A stretch of DNA of 41,686 nt from Thermoguttaceae bacterium. Its GTDB lineage: Bacteria > Planctomycetota > Planctomycetia > Pirellulales > Thermoguttaceae. This document shows, piece after piece, positions 16,737 to 25,111 of this stretch. The notes below the pieces were generated by a model that saw only the letters and a program-made list of their open reading frames with translations, was not told the origin of the DNA and did not search any database. The stretch is taken from NCBI GenBank assembly GCA_029975295.1, contig JARKPK010000029.1, forward strand, positions 113,047 through 154,732, given 5' to 3'. Both the position numbers and the translations under genes were made by a program. How positions within the stretch are numbered: position 1 is the stretch's first letter; each line of letters starts with the position of its first letter.

Positions 16737-17374
16737 CGATCATCCTCCTATTCGGTTCGTGCATTGGCAAAGACAGCGGCGCCTAACGCGGCCCGACCGG
16801 CGCAATCGCAATGGCAAAAAGGGCTTTGGCTCGGGTACATCGCCTGCTGTGCGAAAACCGATAGTTTCGCCGCGAAAGCGAACGATGGTCGCTGCGCTCA
16901 CAGCCGGCTCTTGGGCGCAAGAACCGCCGCACGCCAGAGTCAGCAAATCATGTGCCAACCGGCCAAGCAGCGTTCGCCGTCGAGCGCATGATGGCCAGCC
17001 CTTCGGCGAAAATCATGCGGGACCGTCGCAAGAGCGAGATTTTATCGGCCCAACGGCAGACCGCCCGGCAAGTCGATCGGCGCAGCATCGCTGTCGAATG
17101 AATCGACAAGCCGCGGCTTTTCGCAGATGCCCGAGTCCCGCCCGTCCGTCGGCTCGATCCTTCCAAACGGCCTTGTCGAACAATTCGTTCTTTCTACCGC
17201 CCGTTGCGATAGCGATCGTCGTGCCGACACGACAAATAGGCGAAAAGCGCCCATTGCTTCGACAAGGCCCTCCCAAACTGGGAACGGAAGACTGAACGTG
17301 GCAGAAGCGTTGCCGCGCCATCGAGGCAAACGACAAGCATGAGAAACTGAGAAACCTTGCCTCAGCCGGAAGGC
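16737..17374. other. 638-base gap upstream of the toroid/ABC operon
   Basis: Several overlapping open frames cross this stretch without domain-like content. It should contain the promoter of the minus-strand operon starting at 16736, but I found no pair of good -35 and -10 hexamers. No hairpin or repeat stands out. Confidence 0.5.
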
Positions 17375-18313
17375 TTATTGCGGGGCCAGGGCCAGTTGGC
17401 GAAGGGCTTCGAGCACCGAAAGCAGGTCGTCGCGCGCGATATCGGACCAGCCCGAAACACGGCGGCTGACAATCGCCAGCTTCATCGCTTCGAAGGCCTC
17501 GGCCACATCGGGCGGCAGAGGCGGCAGGCTTTCAAAAGGCCGAAGAGCCGGGGCATCGGCCGCGGCGGCCGTCGTGGCGGCCGCCGCGCTGGAAGCCGTC
17601 GCCGGCCCATCGGAAGCCTGATCGGTCGCTGGGCGGTCGTCGAGATCGTCGAACTCTTCCGACCATTCGGCCGGCTCCGATTCGTCGTTTGCCGCGGGCC
17701 GAACTTGCTGAAGATGCCCGTCGCCTTCCGATTCGTCGCTCGATGTCCACGGCTCGGGTTCGGCGGGCTGGACCTCGACGGTTCGCCCCAGCGCCTCGGC
17801 CCGTCGCTCGCGCATCTGACTGATCGACCAGGCGTTCTGCACCGCCCCTTCGAGCCACATCTCGGCGTCGTCCCAATCCAAGGCGGCCTGAAAGTGGCTC
17901 CAGTACAGGCCGCGGTAGCCCGAGAACACCTGCCCAAACCGCTCCCAAACGCGGCGCAATCGCCCCACGTGCTGCGAGGTGATGCCGCCCACGCGCGACG
18001 CCCATGCCTCGTCGCTGTAGCCGGTGGCAGGCATGCCGGCGGCGATCATCGCTTCGCGCCATTCGGCGATGATCCGCCCTTTGTGCCAATTGGTTTGGCT
18101 GATCAGCCGATTCCAACGATCGACATAGGGGCGGCTGGCCAACTCGAACGAGCCGGACGAATCGTCCCAATCGCCCGCGCCGGACAACCCCGGCTCCGTG
18201 GCCGCGGCCGCCGAAGGGGTTTCCCAGGGCGCATCGCCACGGGCGTCGGCCTGGGAGACGATGCCGTCCCGGTGCGGCATTTGCGACTCGTCCAAAGGGT
18301 CTCGGTCGAACAT
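17375..18313 (-). CDS. orphan protein with a DUF1016_N-like core domain
   Basis: The 312-residue protein starts at ATG 18313, preferred over 18334 because GAGAGGAAG lies about seven bases upstream. The first 60 residues are polar. The core at about 62-175 contains ISQTNWHKGRIIAEWRE, GITSQHVGRLRRVWERF, YRGLYWSHFQAALDWDDAE and QNAWSISQMRERR. The order and spacing of these four elements recall the N-terminal domain of DUF1016/YhcG proteins, where a WSHY-type helix and a WSVRQLER-type helix occur; that domain is helical and thought to bind DNA. The PDDEXK nuclease domain that normally follows is absent. Instead come an acidic Glu/Asp/Ala-rich linker (about 185-260) and a short helical C-terminus (about 265-312). 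A DNA-binding or complex-forming role is inference. No operon partner is evident. Confidence 0.75.
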   Translation of the reverse strand: MFDRDPLDESQMPHRDGIVSQADARGDAPWETPSAAAATEPGLSGAGDWDDSSGSFELASRPYVDRWNRLISQTNWHKGRIIAEWREAMIAAGMPATGYSDEAWASRVGGITSQHVGRLRRVWERFGQVFSGYRGLYWSHFQAALDWDDAEMWLEGAVQNAWSISQMRERRAEALGRTVEVQPAEPEPWTSSDESEGDGHLQQVRPAANDESEPAEWSEEFDDLDDRPATDQASDGPATASSAAAATTAAAADAPALRPFESLPPLPPDVAEAFEAMKLAIVSRRVSGWSDIARDDLLSVLEALRQLALAPQ

Positions 18314-18910
18314 CGGCTTCCTCTCCGCAAGCAATGGACTGCCAAGCGACCAGCGGACCTCGGGCCACAGGTCTTTGGTTTCAACGGCGGCCGCTGCAAC
18401 AGGCGGCCCGGCGGCCAGACCCGGCGCTGATACCGAAGCAGCTTACCAACAAGGCGGCCAACCGCTCCAGATGCCCACCGCCGGCGCGGCGAGGCGCGGG
18501 CAAGCCGGAGCCGAATTTCCCCGGAAGTTGTTCGCCTCGCGTTTCGAGAAAACGCCCGCGACGATCGGCGTCCCTGGAGCCCGCCGTTGGGGAAAAGCTG
18601 TTGGCGGGTCGGCGAGCGCGCCAACGAGTTCGTCGCGACAATCCGCCAGGCCCCAACCGTTTGCAGCAATGTGTTCCGCCGCTTGCCGCGGCAAACACCA
18701 TCAAAGCCCCCAACCGATGTTCGAGCGGCGGCCGCCTCCGCAAATCATGCGACGCAGGCCGGCCATCAGATATTGTTGCACCGACTGGGCAAACCGTGCC
18801 GATCGGAACGGACCGTCCCCACGGCGCAAACATCCCGATGAATCGAACGATCCATCGATCGGCCGATCGGCGGCGCAACCAGAAGGGCAGTGGCTACTGC
18901 GGTGCAGTGG
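18314..18910. other. 597-base gap between the anti-sigma gene end and the orphan gene
   Basis: Frames here are Arg/Pro/Ala-rich shadows without domain content. The stretch holds the upstream region of the DUF1016_N-like gene and, at its right end, one copy of a 17-base tandem duplication. I recognise no promoter or terminator. Confidence 0.5.
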
Positions 18911-18921
18911 CTACTGCGGTG
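18888..18921. repeat. 17-base tandem duplication across the anti-sigma stop codon
   Basis: CAGTGGCTACTGCGGTG occurs twice in direct succession (18888-18904 and 18905-18921). The inner copy contains the stop codon and the last codons of the anti-sigma gene; the outer copy lies just beyond it. It looks like a recent slippage or duplication event that left the protein end intact. Confidence 0.9.
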
Positions 18922-21562
18922 CAGAATTGGGGGCAGGATCGTCGCGAGTCTCGCCGCCGTTGGCTTCGCCCGGCGGTGCAGCGCGTTCGGCATCGGGCGA
19001 TGCGACGGCATCGGCCGGCGCGGCTGCGGGCGCGAAGCCTTGGGGCCGGGCTGCCGCCGCTTGCACGGCCGGCACCGTCCGCAAAACAAAGAGCACTCGC
19101 TGCTGCCGGGCGACGTGCGGCAGAGCCATCTGGGAGCCGGGCCGAACGAGCGACGAGTCTCGGCCCGCCCCGTCGTCGCCTTGTTTGGCCTTCTCGACGA
19201 GCTCGACCGCATCGGGCGCCGCGCCGAGCGGCTGGCCGGCCTCGCGGCGAACCAACGCCTGCCGAGAACCATCGTGCAACAGGGCGTCGGCCGCATCCGG
19301 CTGCGCCGACGCCGAGCCCCCTTCCGCCGGTTCTGCAACCGCCTTGCCGCCCTGCGCCGGCGCCGCGGCCATTTGATCTTTCCAAGTATGTCCGGCAACT
19401 TGGTTCTGGGCGTCGAGACGCGCGACACGATGGGCGCGACCCAAAACGACTTGACCGCCCGCGGGGCCCTCATTCGATGCCCCCTGCTCGGCCGCGCGGC
19501 CGAACTGCGGAATGCGATCGGCTTGCGGCTTCGACTCCGGCCATTCCCTCTCCGCTCGATCGGCCTTTTGTTGCAATCGCTCGTTCTCGGCGGTTGCCGC
19601 GTTGTACTCCCCGGCCAACTGCCGCGACGCAGCGCCCGCGCCCGACAACGGCCCCTCCACTCCCGGCGCAGACTTCGGCAGATGTTCGGCCGGCATGTCC
19701 GGCGAGCGGATTGCTCTGCCCTCCTCGGGCTGCGCCGGCAGCCCGTCGGCCATCAGTCTTTTCTGCCCGCCGCCGGAAATCGCCTCGCCCGGCGGCGGCG
19801 ACGGCAACGCCCGGGTTTGCGCGAGCTGCCCCACCGGCCGACCCCGTTGCTGGGCCGCAAAGTTCTGCGTCCCCCGAGCCGGCTCGACAGCCACCGACAC
19901 GACCGATTGGTGCGCGTCGGTCAAGTCGGCGATGAGGTTCTGGATTTGCGAAGCCTGCGCCTCGACATAGACCAGTTCAATCTCAGGCGAAGGCGGCGCC
20001 TTCAGCGCGCGCAACGCCGCTCCCTCCGGCACACCACCGAACGCCTGGCCCTCTGACTTGGCCAACGAGGGACGCTGGGCGATCGGGCTCGCCGCGGGAA
20101 GATCTCCCGCCTCGGGTTCGATGGCTGCCGGCGGTGCGCTGGCTGTCGGCGATGCGGCGGCGGTTCCCTTCATCGCCCTGGCGACGCTTCCGCGGCCCTC
20201 ACCATTCCCAGGCGGCACCCCCCCTTGGTCGGACGGATCGGCCGCACCGCGCAGCCCGCCCGGTTGCAACGGTTCGCGAAAAGCCATCTGGTTCTCTTTG
20301 GTTTTCTGGTCGGCCGCCCCGCGCCCGTCCGTATCGGAATCGGCCACGGCCGGCGCCGCTTTGTCGCGAGTGGTCGGCGCATCCGATCGACCTGCTGAAG
20401 CGTCGGCGTCGGTCGCCCGCCACAGGGGATTGAGGCTGTTCCAGCCGCTGGCACCCGCCAGGGCCGGATCGGGCTCCCAGAGAATGTAGTTCTGGGCCAA
20501 GAGCTGGCCGAAGACGTCGTTTCTCGCGGCGTCGGCGGCGATGTCAACGTGAACGACGAGAATTCCTTCTTCCGCCGCTTCCGAGTCCGCGGTCGCCTCT
20601 TCCATCAACGCATCAACCGACGCAATGCCCGAGCGCCGGCCATCCTCGGGCGCGCGGGCGGCTGTCGTTGGCGCACCGTCGGACCTCAGGTCATCCGCAG
20701 CCGGCAACGGCGCAGCAGCCATGGCCGCCGGGGGCGGCATAGCCGCGCCCACATTACCAGCCCCGCCGCCCGCGCTGCCAACGGCCATCGACCGGCGTTC
20801 GACCGGGCGCTGCGGGGCGTGCGCGGCGCCGTAAGCCATCGGCTCGCCGGGGTCGGCCGCGCCGTTTCGCGGCTTGGCCGCGGCAGACCCGACATTCAAC
20901 CGTTCGCTCTCGTCGTTGGCTTTGCGAGCGACGGCCTCGTCGCCCGAAGCAACGGGACCGATCATGGCCGGTTTGGGCGCAGGCACGGCCGCGCCGGCCT
21001 CGCTGGTCGAAGTGATCTCGGACGAAGCGGCGTCGCCGCGGGCGCCGACGGAGGCGGCATCAACTCCAACGCTGTTGGCCGCAACCCGATTCGATCCCAT
21101 GGCACCCACCGCCGCATCGCCGCCGGCCGGGGCGTGCTTGAGCGGATCGGTCGCGTTGACGATTTCGCGCTGATGCGGCGCGACGCCAACGCGGCCCAAG
21201 TCGGTCAGCACGATCCACAGGGCCAACACGGCGGCCACGGCCGGCCAGAACAGGGCACGGCCGGTCAGTCGCTTTCGCAACTGCGTCCAGAGCGAGCCGG
21301 CTGTGCCGGTCGAATCCGCCGCCGCCTCGCCGCCGGTAAGGATCTGCCGCTGCGCCGCCCGAATCACTCGATCGCTCAAGTCGGTTTCGAGCCGGGCCGG
21401 CGGCAGCGATTGCAACGCGCCGCTGAGCGCGCGCAGCTCGTCGAGCAGTTGCCGGGCCTGCGGTTGCGACGCCAGCAGCTTCTCGATCTTCGCTTGCTCC
21501 TCGGCAGTGACTTCACCGTCGAGGTACGCGCTGAGCAGTTCGTCGTTGATCCACTCGTTCAT
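18911..21562 (-). CDS. very large membrane-anchored anti-sigma factor
   Basis: The protein probably holds the ECF sigma factor encoded just upstream at the membrane. From ATG 21562 it has 883 residues. The N-terminal about 60 residues (INDELLSAYLDGEVTAEE, then KLLASQPQARQLLDELRAL) match the helical anti-sigma domain but lack the His-x3-Cys-x2-Cys zinc motif. One membrane helix follows at about 103-122 (FWPAVAAVLALWIVL). About 760 outer residues remain, mostly Ala/Pro/Gly/Gln-rich. They are punctuated by ordered islands: ILVVHVDIAADAARNDVFGQ, ELVYVEAQASQIQNLIADL with VVSVAVEP, and QQRVLFVLRTVPA near the end. Typical anti-sigma factors are 200-300 residues. The frame opens at 21607, but the later ATG starts at the domain. 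The outer part may sense envelope state; that is inference. Confidence 0.82.
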   Translation of the reverse strand: MNEWINDELLSAYLDGEVTAEEQAKIEKLLASQPQARQLLDELRALSGALQSLPPARLETDLSDRVIRAAQRQILTGGEAAADSTGTAGSLWTQLRKRLTGRALFWPAVAAVLALWIVLTDLGRVGVAPHQREIVNATDPLKHAPAGGDAAVGAMGSNRVAANSVGVDAASVGARGDAASSEITSTSEAGAAVPAPKPAMIGPVASGDEAVARKANDESERLNVGSAAAKPRNGAADPGEPMAYGAAHAPQRPVERRSMAVGSAGGGAGNVGAAMPPPAAMAAAPLPAADDLRSDGAPTTAARAPEDGRRSGIASVDALMEEATADSEAAEEGILVVHVDIAADAARNDVFGQLLAQNYILWEPDPALAGASGWNSLNPLWRATDADASAGRSDAPTTRDKAAPAVADSDTDGRGAADQKTKENQMAFREPLQPGGLRGAADPSDQGGVPPGNGEGRGSVARAMKGTAAASPTASAPPAAIEPEAGDLPAASPIAQRPSLAKSEGQAFGGVPEGAALRALKAPPSPEIELVYVEAQASQIQNLIADLTDAHQSVVSVAVEPARGTQNFAAQQRGRPVGQLAQTRALPSPPPGEAISGGGQKRLMADGLPAQPEEGRAIRSPDMPAEHLPKSAPGVEGPLSGAGAASRQLAGEYNAATAENERLQQKADRAEREWPESKPQADRIPQFGRAAEQGASNEGPAGGQVVLGRAHRVARLDAQNQVAGHTWKDQMAAAPAQGGKAVAEPAEGGSASAQPDAADALLHDGSRQALVRREAGQPLGAAPDAVELVEKAKQGDDGAGRDSSLVRPGSQMALPHVARQQRVLFVLRTVPAVQAAAARPQGFAPAAAPADAVASPDAERAAPPGEANGGETRDDPAPNSAPQ

Positions 21563-21737
21563 CGTCTCACCAGCCCTGTGCCGACGAGCGCCCTTAGGCC
21601 AACCCATTCGGCTCGGTTCGCGCCACTCCTATATCCCGTTTGCCTCGTGATGTTCTTGCCTTCGCCCTGTTGCCTTCGGCCCGATTCGGCCGCCCCCAAA
21701 AATAGTTCTTGCTCCGACGACGCCCGTGCCGAGCGGG

Positions 21738-22307
21738 TCAGTCGATCCTTTGTTTCGCGGCCAATTGTTCTTGAAGCAATTGGCGCATTTGCAAACGGGC
21801 GCGATGCAGTCGGCTGCGCACCGTTCCGATCGGCACGTCGAGTATTTCGGCAATCGTCTCGTAACAGCAGCCGTCCATTTCTCGGAGCACCAGCACGGCG
21901 CGGTGATCTTCGTCGAGCCGCTCAATCGCCTCGCGCACCTGCCGCTGCTGCTCGCGCCGCTCGAGCCGGTCGGTCGGGCCATCGCCCCGATCGATCACCT
22001 CGGACAGATCGCCCGGGCCGCCCGGCGCTCGCACGGGAGCGTACCGGCGGCTCCTCTTTCGGTCGATCGCCGCGTGGAACGCAATCCGATAAAGCCATGT
22101 GTAGAAAGCGCTTTTGCCCTCGAAACTATCCAGTTTGAGATAGGCCTGAACAAACGCCTCCTGCACTACGTCTTCAGCGTCTTCGGAATTCCCAACGACG
22201 TGAAAAACCACGTTATAGAGCCGATTTTGGTACTTGCGCACCAAGAGCCCGAACGCGGCCGACCGGCCCGCCAATGTCTGTTCGATCAATTCGGCGTCGT
22301 CGTTCAC
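21738..22307 (-). CDS. ECF-family RNA polymerase sigma factor
   Basis: The 189-residue protein has both conserved sigma regions of the extracytoplasmic-function group. Region 2 is at about 20-95 (FGLLVRKYQNRLYNVVFHVV, then NSEDAEDVVQEAFVQAYLKL and FYTWLYRIAFHAAIDRKR). Region 4 is at about 130-180 (LDEDHRAVLVLREMDGCCYE, then IAEILDVPIGTVRSRLHRAR). The linker between them carries a short Pro/Gly-rich stretch. Translation begins at GTG 22307. It is 175 bases upstream of the anti-sigma gene on the same strand, the standard arrangement. A GGAAC-17-CGTC element precedes it, suggesting that it transcribes its own gene. The closest described relatives are RpoE-like proteins; the regulon is unknown. 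Confidence 0.95.
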   Translation of the reverse strand: MNDDAELIEQTLAGRSAAFGLLVRKYQNRLYNVVFHVVGNSEDAEDVVQEAFVQAYLKLDSFEGKSAFYTWLYRIAFHAAIDRKRSRRYAPVRAPGGPGDLSEVIDRGDGPTDRLERREQQRQVREAIERLDEDHRAVLVLREMDGCCYETIAEILDVPIGTVRSRLHRARLQMRQLLQEQLAAKQRID

Positions 22308-22328
22308 AGTCGTCTCGTCACTAATTAC

Positions 22329-22354
22329 GACGCAGCGGGCGGAAGAAAAGTTCC
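22329..22354 (-). promoter_or_regulatory. ECF-type promoter ahead of the sigma factor gene
   Basis: On the minus strand GGAACTT begins at 22354. After GGAAC there are exactly 17 bases and then CGTC at 22332-22329. GGAAC with a 16-17 base spacer and a CGTC-type -10 is the usual form recognised by ECF sigma factors. It lies about 22 bases before the GTG start at 22307, leaving a short leader. Autoregulation of the sigma/anti-sigma pair is the simplest reading. Confidence 0.5.
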
Positions 22355-22686
22355 CCGCCGGCGTCGTGCCGACCGGAAAAAAGTTGCAGGGGCGCCCCTA
22401 CCAACCCACCTCACGGCCGTCGATCGACCGACCGTTTTCCCCAACAGGGTCGTCGCGACCGGGCCGAAGCCCCAGACCGCCCCCATACTCCACCATCTTC
22501 AGGCGATCGGCGGTGTTTGTCAAACTGTTCCACCGGGCCGAACACCGTCTCTCTCGGGCCGAACACCGCCCGCAGCCGCCCGGCCGTGCCGTCAACCGTT
22601 CGACCTGCCGACCTGCCAGGCGACCTGCTGCACAACCTGCCGAGTATTCTCCTGAGCAGCCGAGCGACGTGCCGCGTAACATGGGG

Positions 22687-22715
22687 TTGGGAATCACCGG
22701 CCATGCCATTATAAT
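22687..22715 (+). promoter_or_regulatory. sigma70-like promoter for the UDP-sugar dehydrogenase gene
   Basis: TTGGGA at 22687-22692 (four of six consensus positions) is followed after exactly 17 bases by a perfect TATAAT at 22710-22715. The predicted start is about 200 bases ahead of the ATG at 22925. Confidence 0.55.
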
Positions 22716-22924
22716 GCTTACTCATTCGGTGAACCAAATCATGTATCCGCCGAGTCTTCGGAAAAGAAACGCCGCGGCAGTCCTCCCGTGCTTTTCGGCA
22801 GTTCAGCCGCGGGCGGGCCGGCCCGGTTGGATTGCCGATCTCTCGGGCAGATGGGCGCCGTCCGTTGCTGCGGGCCGTGGCTGAACGGCCCGGTTCGCTC
22901 GGGCGGCAAGGGAGAATCACCTCG

Positions 22925-24289
22925 ATGTCGAACCAAGCGTCTGTGTCGGCGGCTTCTCATGGCGTGCCCGCTCTCTGCCGTCAACTGCTGGAAAAGATCG
23001 AACGCAAGACGGCCTTGGTCGGCGTGATCGGTTTGGGCTACGTGGGGCTGCCGCTGATTCGCACGTTCGAGCAGGCGGGCTACCGCTCGTTGGGTTTCGA
23101 CGTGGATGCCGCCAAGGTGGAGTTGCTCAAGCAAGGCAAGAGCTACATCGAACACATTCCGGCCGAGTGGATCGCCCAATGCGTCGCTCGCGGCGCGCTG
23201 GAACCCACGGCCGACATGAACCGTTTGAACGAGCCCGACGCATTGCTGATCTGCGTTCCCACCCCGCTGAACGCCACGCGCGATCCCGACCTTTCGTATA
23301 TCGAACGTACCGGCGAAGACATCGCCCGGCGGCTTCGTCCCGGTCAACTGATCGTCTTGGAAAGCACCACCTATCCGGGCACAACGCGCGAGGTGCTGCT
23401 GCCGATTTTGGCCCGCTCGGGCTTGCGGGTGGGCGACGACTTCTTCCTGGCCTTCAGCCCCGAACGAGAAGACCCCGGCAATCCGAAATACACGGCCGGC
23501 AACATTCCGAAAGTGGTGGGCGGCCACGACGAGCCGAGCCGGCTGGTCGCCGTCGAGCTTTACCGCCGCGGCGTCAGCCACGTGGTGCCAGTGAGCAGTT
23601 GCGAAGTGGCCGAGGCCTGCAAGATCTTGGAAAACACCTATCGCGCGGTCAACATCGCTTTGGTCAACGAATTGAAACTGCTGTTCGCGCGGATCGGCAT
23701 CGACGTTTGGGAGGTGATCGACGCGGCGAAGACCAAACCGTTCGGATTCCAGGCGTTCTATCCAGGCCCGGGCCTGGGCGGGCACTGCATTCCGATCGAT
23801 CCTTTCTATCTCACTTGGTTGGCCCGGCGCAACGGCATGGCGACGCGATTCATCGAGTTGGCCGGCGAGATCAACACGGCCATGCCGCACTACGTCGTGC
23901 AGCAGGTGATGGAAGCGCTCAACGAGCGCGGCAAGGCCGTGCGCGGCAGTCGGGTGATGATTCTCGGCGTGGCCTACAAACCCAACGTGGACGACACGCG
24001 GGAAAGCCCCGCCTTCGAAATCATGGACTTGTTGCGCGATCGCGGGGCCGACATCTGCTACCACGATCCCCATGTGCCCGCCCTGCCCAAGAAGCGGGAT
24101 TATCAAATCGCACTGGAAAGCCTGCCGCTGACGCCCGAGGTGCTCCGCTCGATCGATTGCGCGTTGATCGTCACCGATCATGCCCGTGTGGACTATGCGG
24201 CCGTGGTCCGCGACGCCCCGCTGATCGTCGATACCCGCAACGCGACGCGCAACGTGGCGGAGGGGCGAGAGAAGATCCGCCGAGCTTAG
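22925..24289 (+). CDS. UDP-sugar 6-dehydrogenase (UDP-GlcNAc/UDP-glucose dehydrogenase family)
   Basis: The enzyme oxidises C6 of a UDP-hexose to the uronate with two NAD+, feeding capsule, O-antigen or exopolysaccharide synthesis. From the ATG at 22925 (GGGAGAA upstream) it has 454 residues. The NAD-binding motif GVIGLGYVGLP is at about 33-43. PTPLNATRDPDLSYIER is typical of the WbpA/WecC branch, and so is FSPEREDPGNPKY. The catalytic cysteine is Cys288 in GPGLGGHCIPIDPFY, and the C-terminal domain starts VMILGVAYKPNVDDTRESP. These features favour UDP-N-acetylglucosamine 6-dehydrogenase over plain Ugd, but substrate cannot be fixed by eye. It stands alone; no glycosyltransferases are beside it. 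The frame opens earlier at 22832, but the extra residues are Arg/Pro-rich. Confidence 0.92.
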   Translation: MSNQASVSAASHGVPALCRQLLEKIERKTALVGVIGLGYVGLPLIRTFEQAGYRSLGFDVDAAKVELLKQGKSYIEHIPAEWIAQCVARGALEPTADMNRLNEPDALLICVPTPLNATRDPDLSYIERTGEDIARRLRPGQLIVLESTTYPGTTREVLLPILARSGLRVGDDFFLAFSPEREDPGNPKYTAGNIPKVVGGHDEPSRLVAVELYRRGVSHVVPVSSCEVAEACKILENTYRAVNIALVNELKLLFARIGIDVWEVIDAAKTKPFGFQAFYPGPGLGGHCIPIDPFYLTWLARRNGMATRFIELAGEINTAMPHYVVQQVMEALNERGKAVRGSRVMILGVAYKPNVDDTRESPAFEIMDLLRDRGADICYHDPHVPALPKKRDYQIALESLPLTPEVLRSIDCALIVTDHARVDYAAVVRDAPLIVDTRNATRNVAEGREKIRRA

Positions 24290-24338
24290 CGGCCGACCTT
24301 CCGGCCCGATCCTGCCGAAGGAATCGGCTCTTCCAAAA

Positions 24339-24357
24339 CTGATGATTATTTCATCAG
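24339..24357. terminator. hairpin after the UDP-sugar dehydrogenase gene
   Basis: CTGATGA (24339-24345) and TCATCAG (24351-24357) form a perfect seven-base stem around a five-base TTATT loop, 50 bases after the stop codon. There is no following T-run, so it may be a weak terminator, a transcript-end stabiliser or a protein-binding palindrome. Confidence 0.4.
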
Positions 24358-24605
24358 CGACGCCACGTTCACTTTGATCGCGTCATTCCAGCGGTTCGCT
24401 TTCTTCGGAAACGGACGATTGTTCTTTTCGCCAACGCCGGCTGGACACCCGATTCAGCCGGGCTCTGGCGTTTGCGTTCGAGTCTTTCGGCCCCGTTCGC
24501 CAGGCGGCGGGGGGCCCCTGGCGGGAACCGACCCTCAACGGCAACGATCTTAGAGCCGGCCCCGTGCGGCCCGCACACAGCCGCTCAGGCCAACGGGCCG
24601 GTGGT

Positions 24606-24636
24606 GTTGACCGTGAAACGGCCCGGTTCGGTCAAC
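24606..24636. other. imperfect hairpin of unknown role
   Basis: GTTGACCG (24606-24613) pairs with CGGTCAAC (24629-24636) over eight bases. After a three-base bulge, a further three pairs close a six-base loop. It is in non-coding DNA about 475 bases before the TPR gene. No T-run follows. It may be an RNA structure, an operator, or chance. Confidence 0.35.
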
Positions 24637-25111
24637 CGAGGGGCGATGGCCGGCAGTGGAGCCCGCTGCCGCGTGGGGCGGCGGCTCGAAGGGGCGGCAC
24701 TGCCGAGTTCCCCCCGGACAAGCTGCCCCAATGCCCGGATATATCGTAAAATAAAGAGCGATCACCGATTGCCGCCTTCGCGAGGCAACGTCGGGCCGAG
24801 CTGCGAAAAGCCCCGGGGAACGCGGCGGCCGCTCGGGCCGCGCGGCCTAATGGGGTAGGCCGATTGCGCCGGCCCGCCGCAACGGGCTTTCACCGGGCGA
24901 CGATCGGGGATGTGCGCGCGTCCCCACAAATTAGGAAGGACGATCGGCCTGCCGATTGCGCAGCGGACACTGGTTCCTTGAGAAAACAGCGTCGGGCAGC
25001 GTGTTCGCCCTGCGGGAAAAGGCAAAGTCGCCCCGCGGCAGAATACGCTCGCATCCGCAACAAAGCTCGCTGTTTCGCTGCGGGAACCGTTTGAATTCGA
25101 GGAATCAACTG

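Larger units (their letters stand above)
22308..22924. other. divergent intergenic region between the sigma factor and ugd-like genes
   Basis: About 617 bases separate the two divergent starts. The left end carries the ECF-type element; the middle carries a sigma70-like promoter for the plus strand. The remaining open frames are shadows. The core ATTATAAT at 22708-22715 also reads TATAAT on the minus strand, with a weaker -35 (TTGGTT) 18 bases away. Confidence 0.6.
24290..25111. other. 822-base gap between the dehydrogenase and the large TPR gene
   Basis: This is the longest gene-free stretch in the window. Frames crossing it are shadows. It contains the hairpin at 24339-24357, a larger imperfect hairpin at 24606-24636, and a short AT-rich island at about 24738-24756 with TAAAAT but no matching -35. 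The region just before 25112 supplies a GAGGA ribosome-binding site. Confidence 0.55.

Noticed and set aside
22739-24181. 480-codon minus-strand frame opposite the UDP-sugar dehydrogenase
   Set aside because: Antisense shadow; the plus strand has a complete dehydrogenase with catalytic residues.
25083-25107. GGAACC followed after 16 bases by TCAA, a possible second ECF promoter before the TPR gene
   Set aside because: It would overlap the ribosome-binding site and leave no leader before the ATG at 25112.
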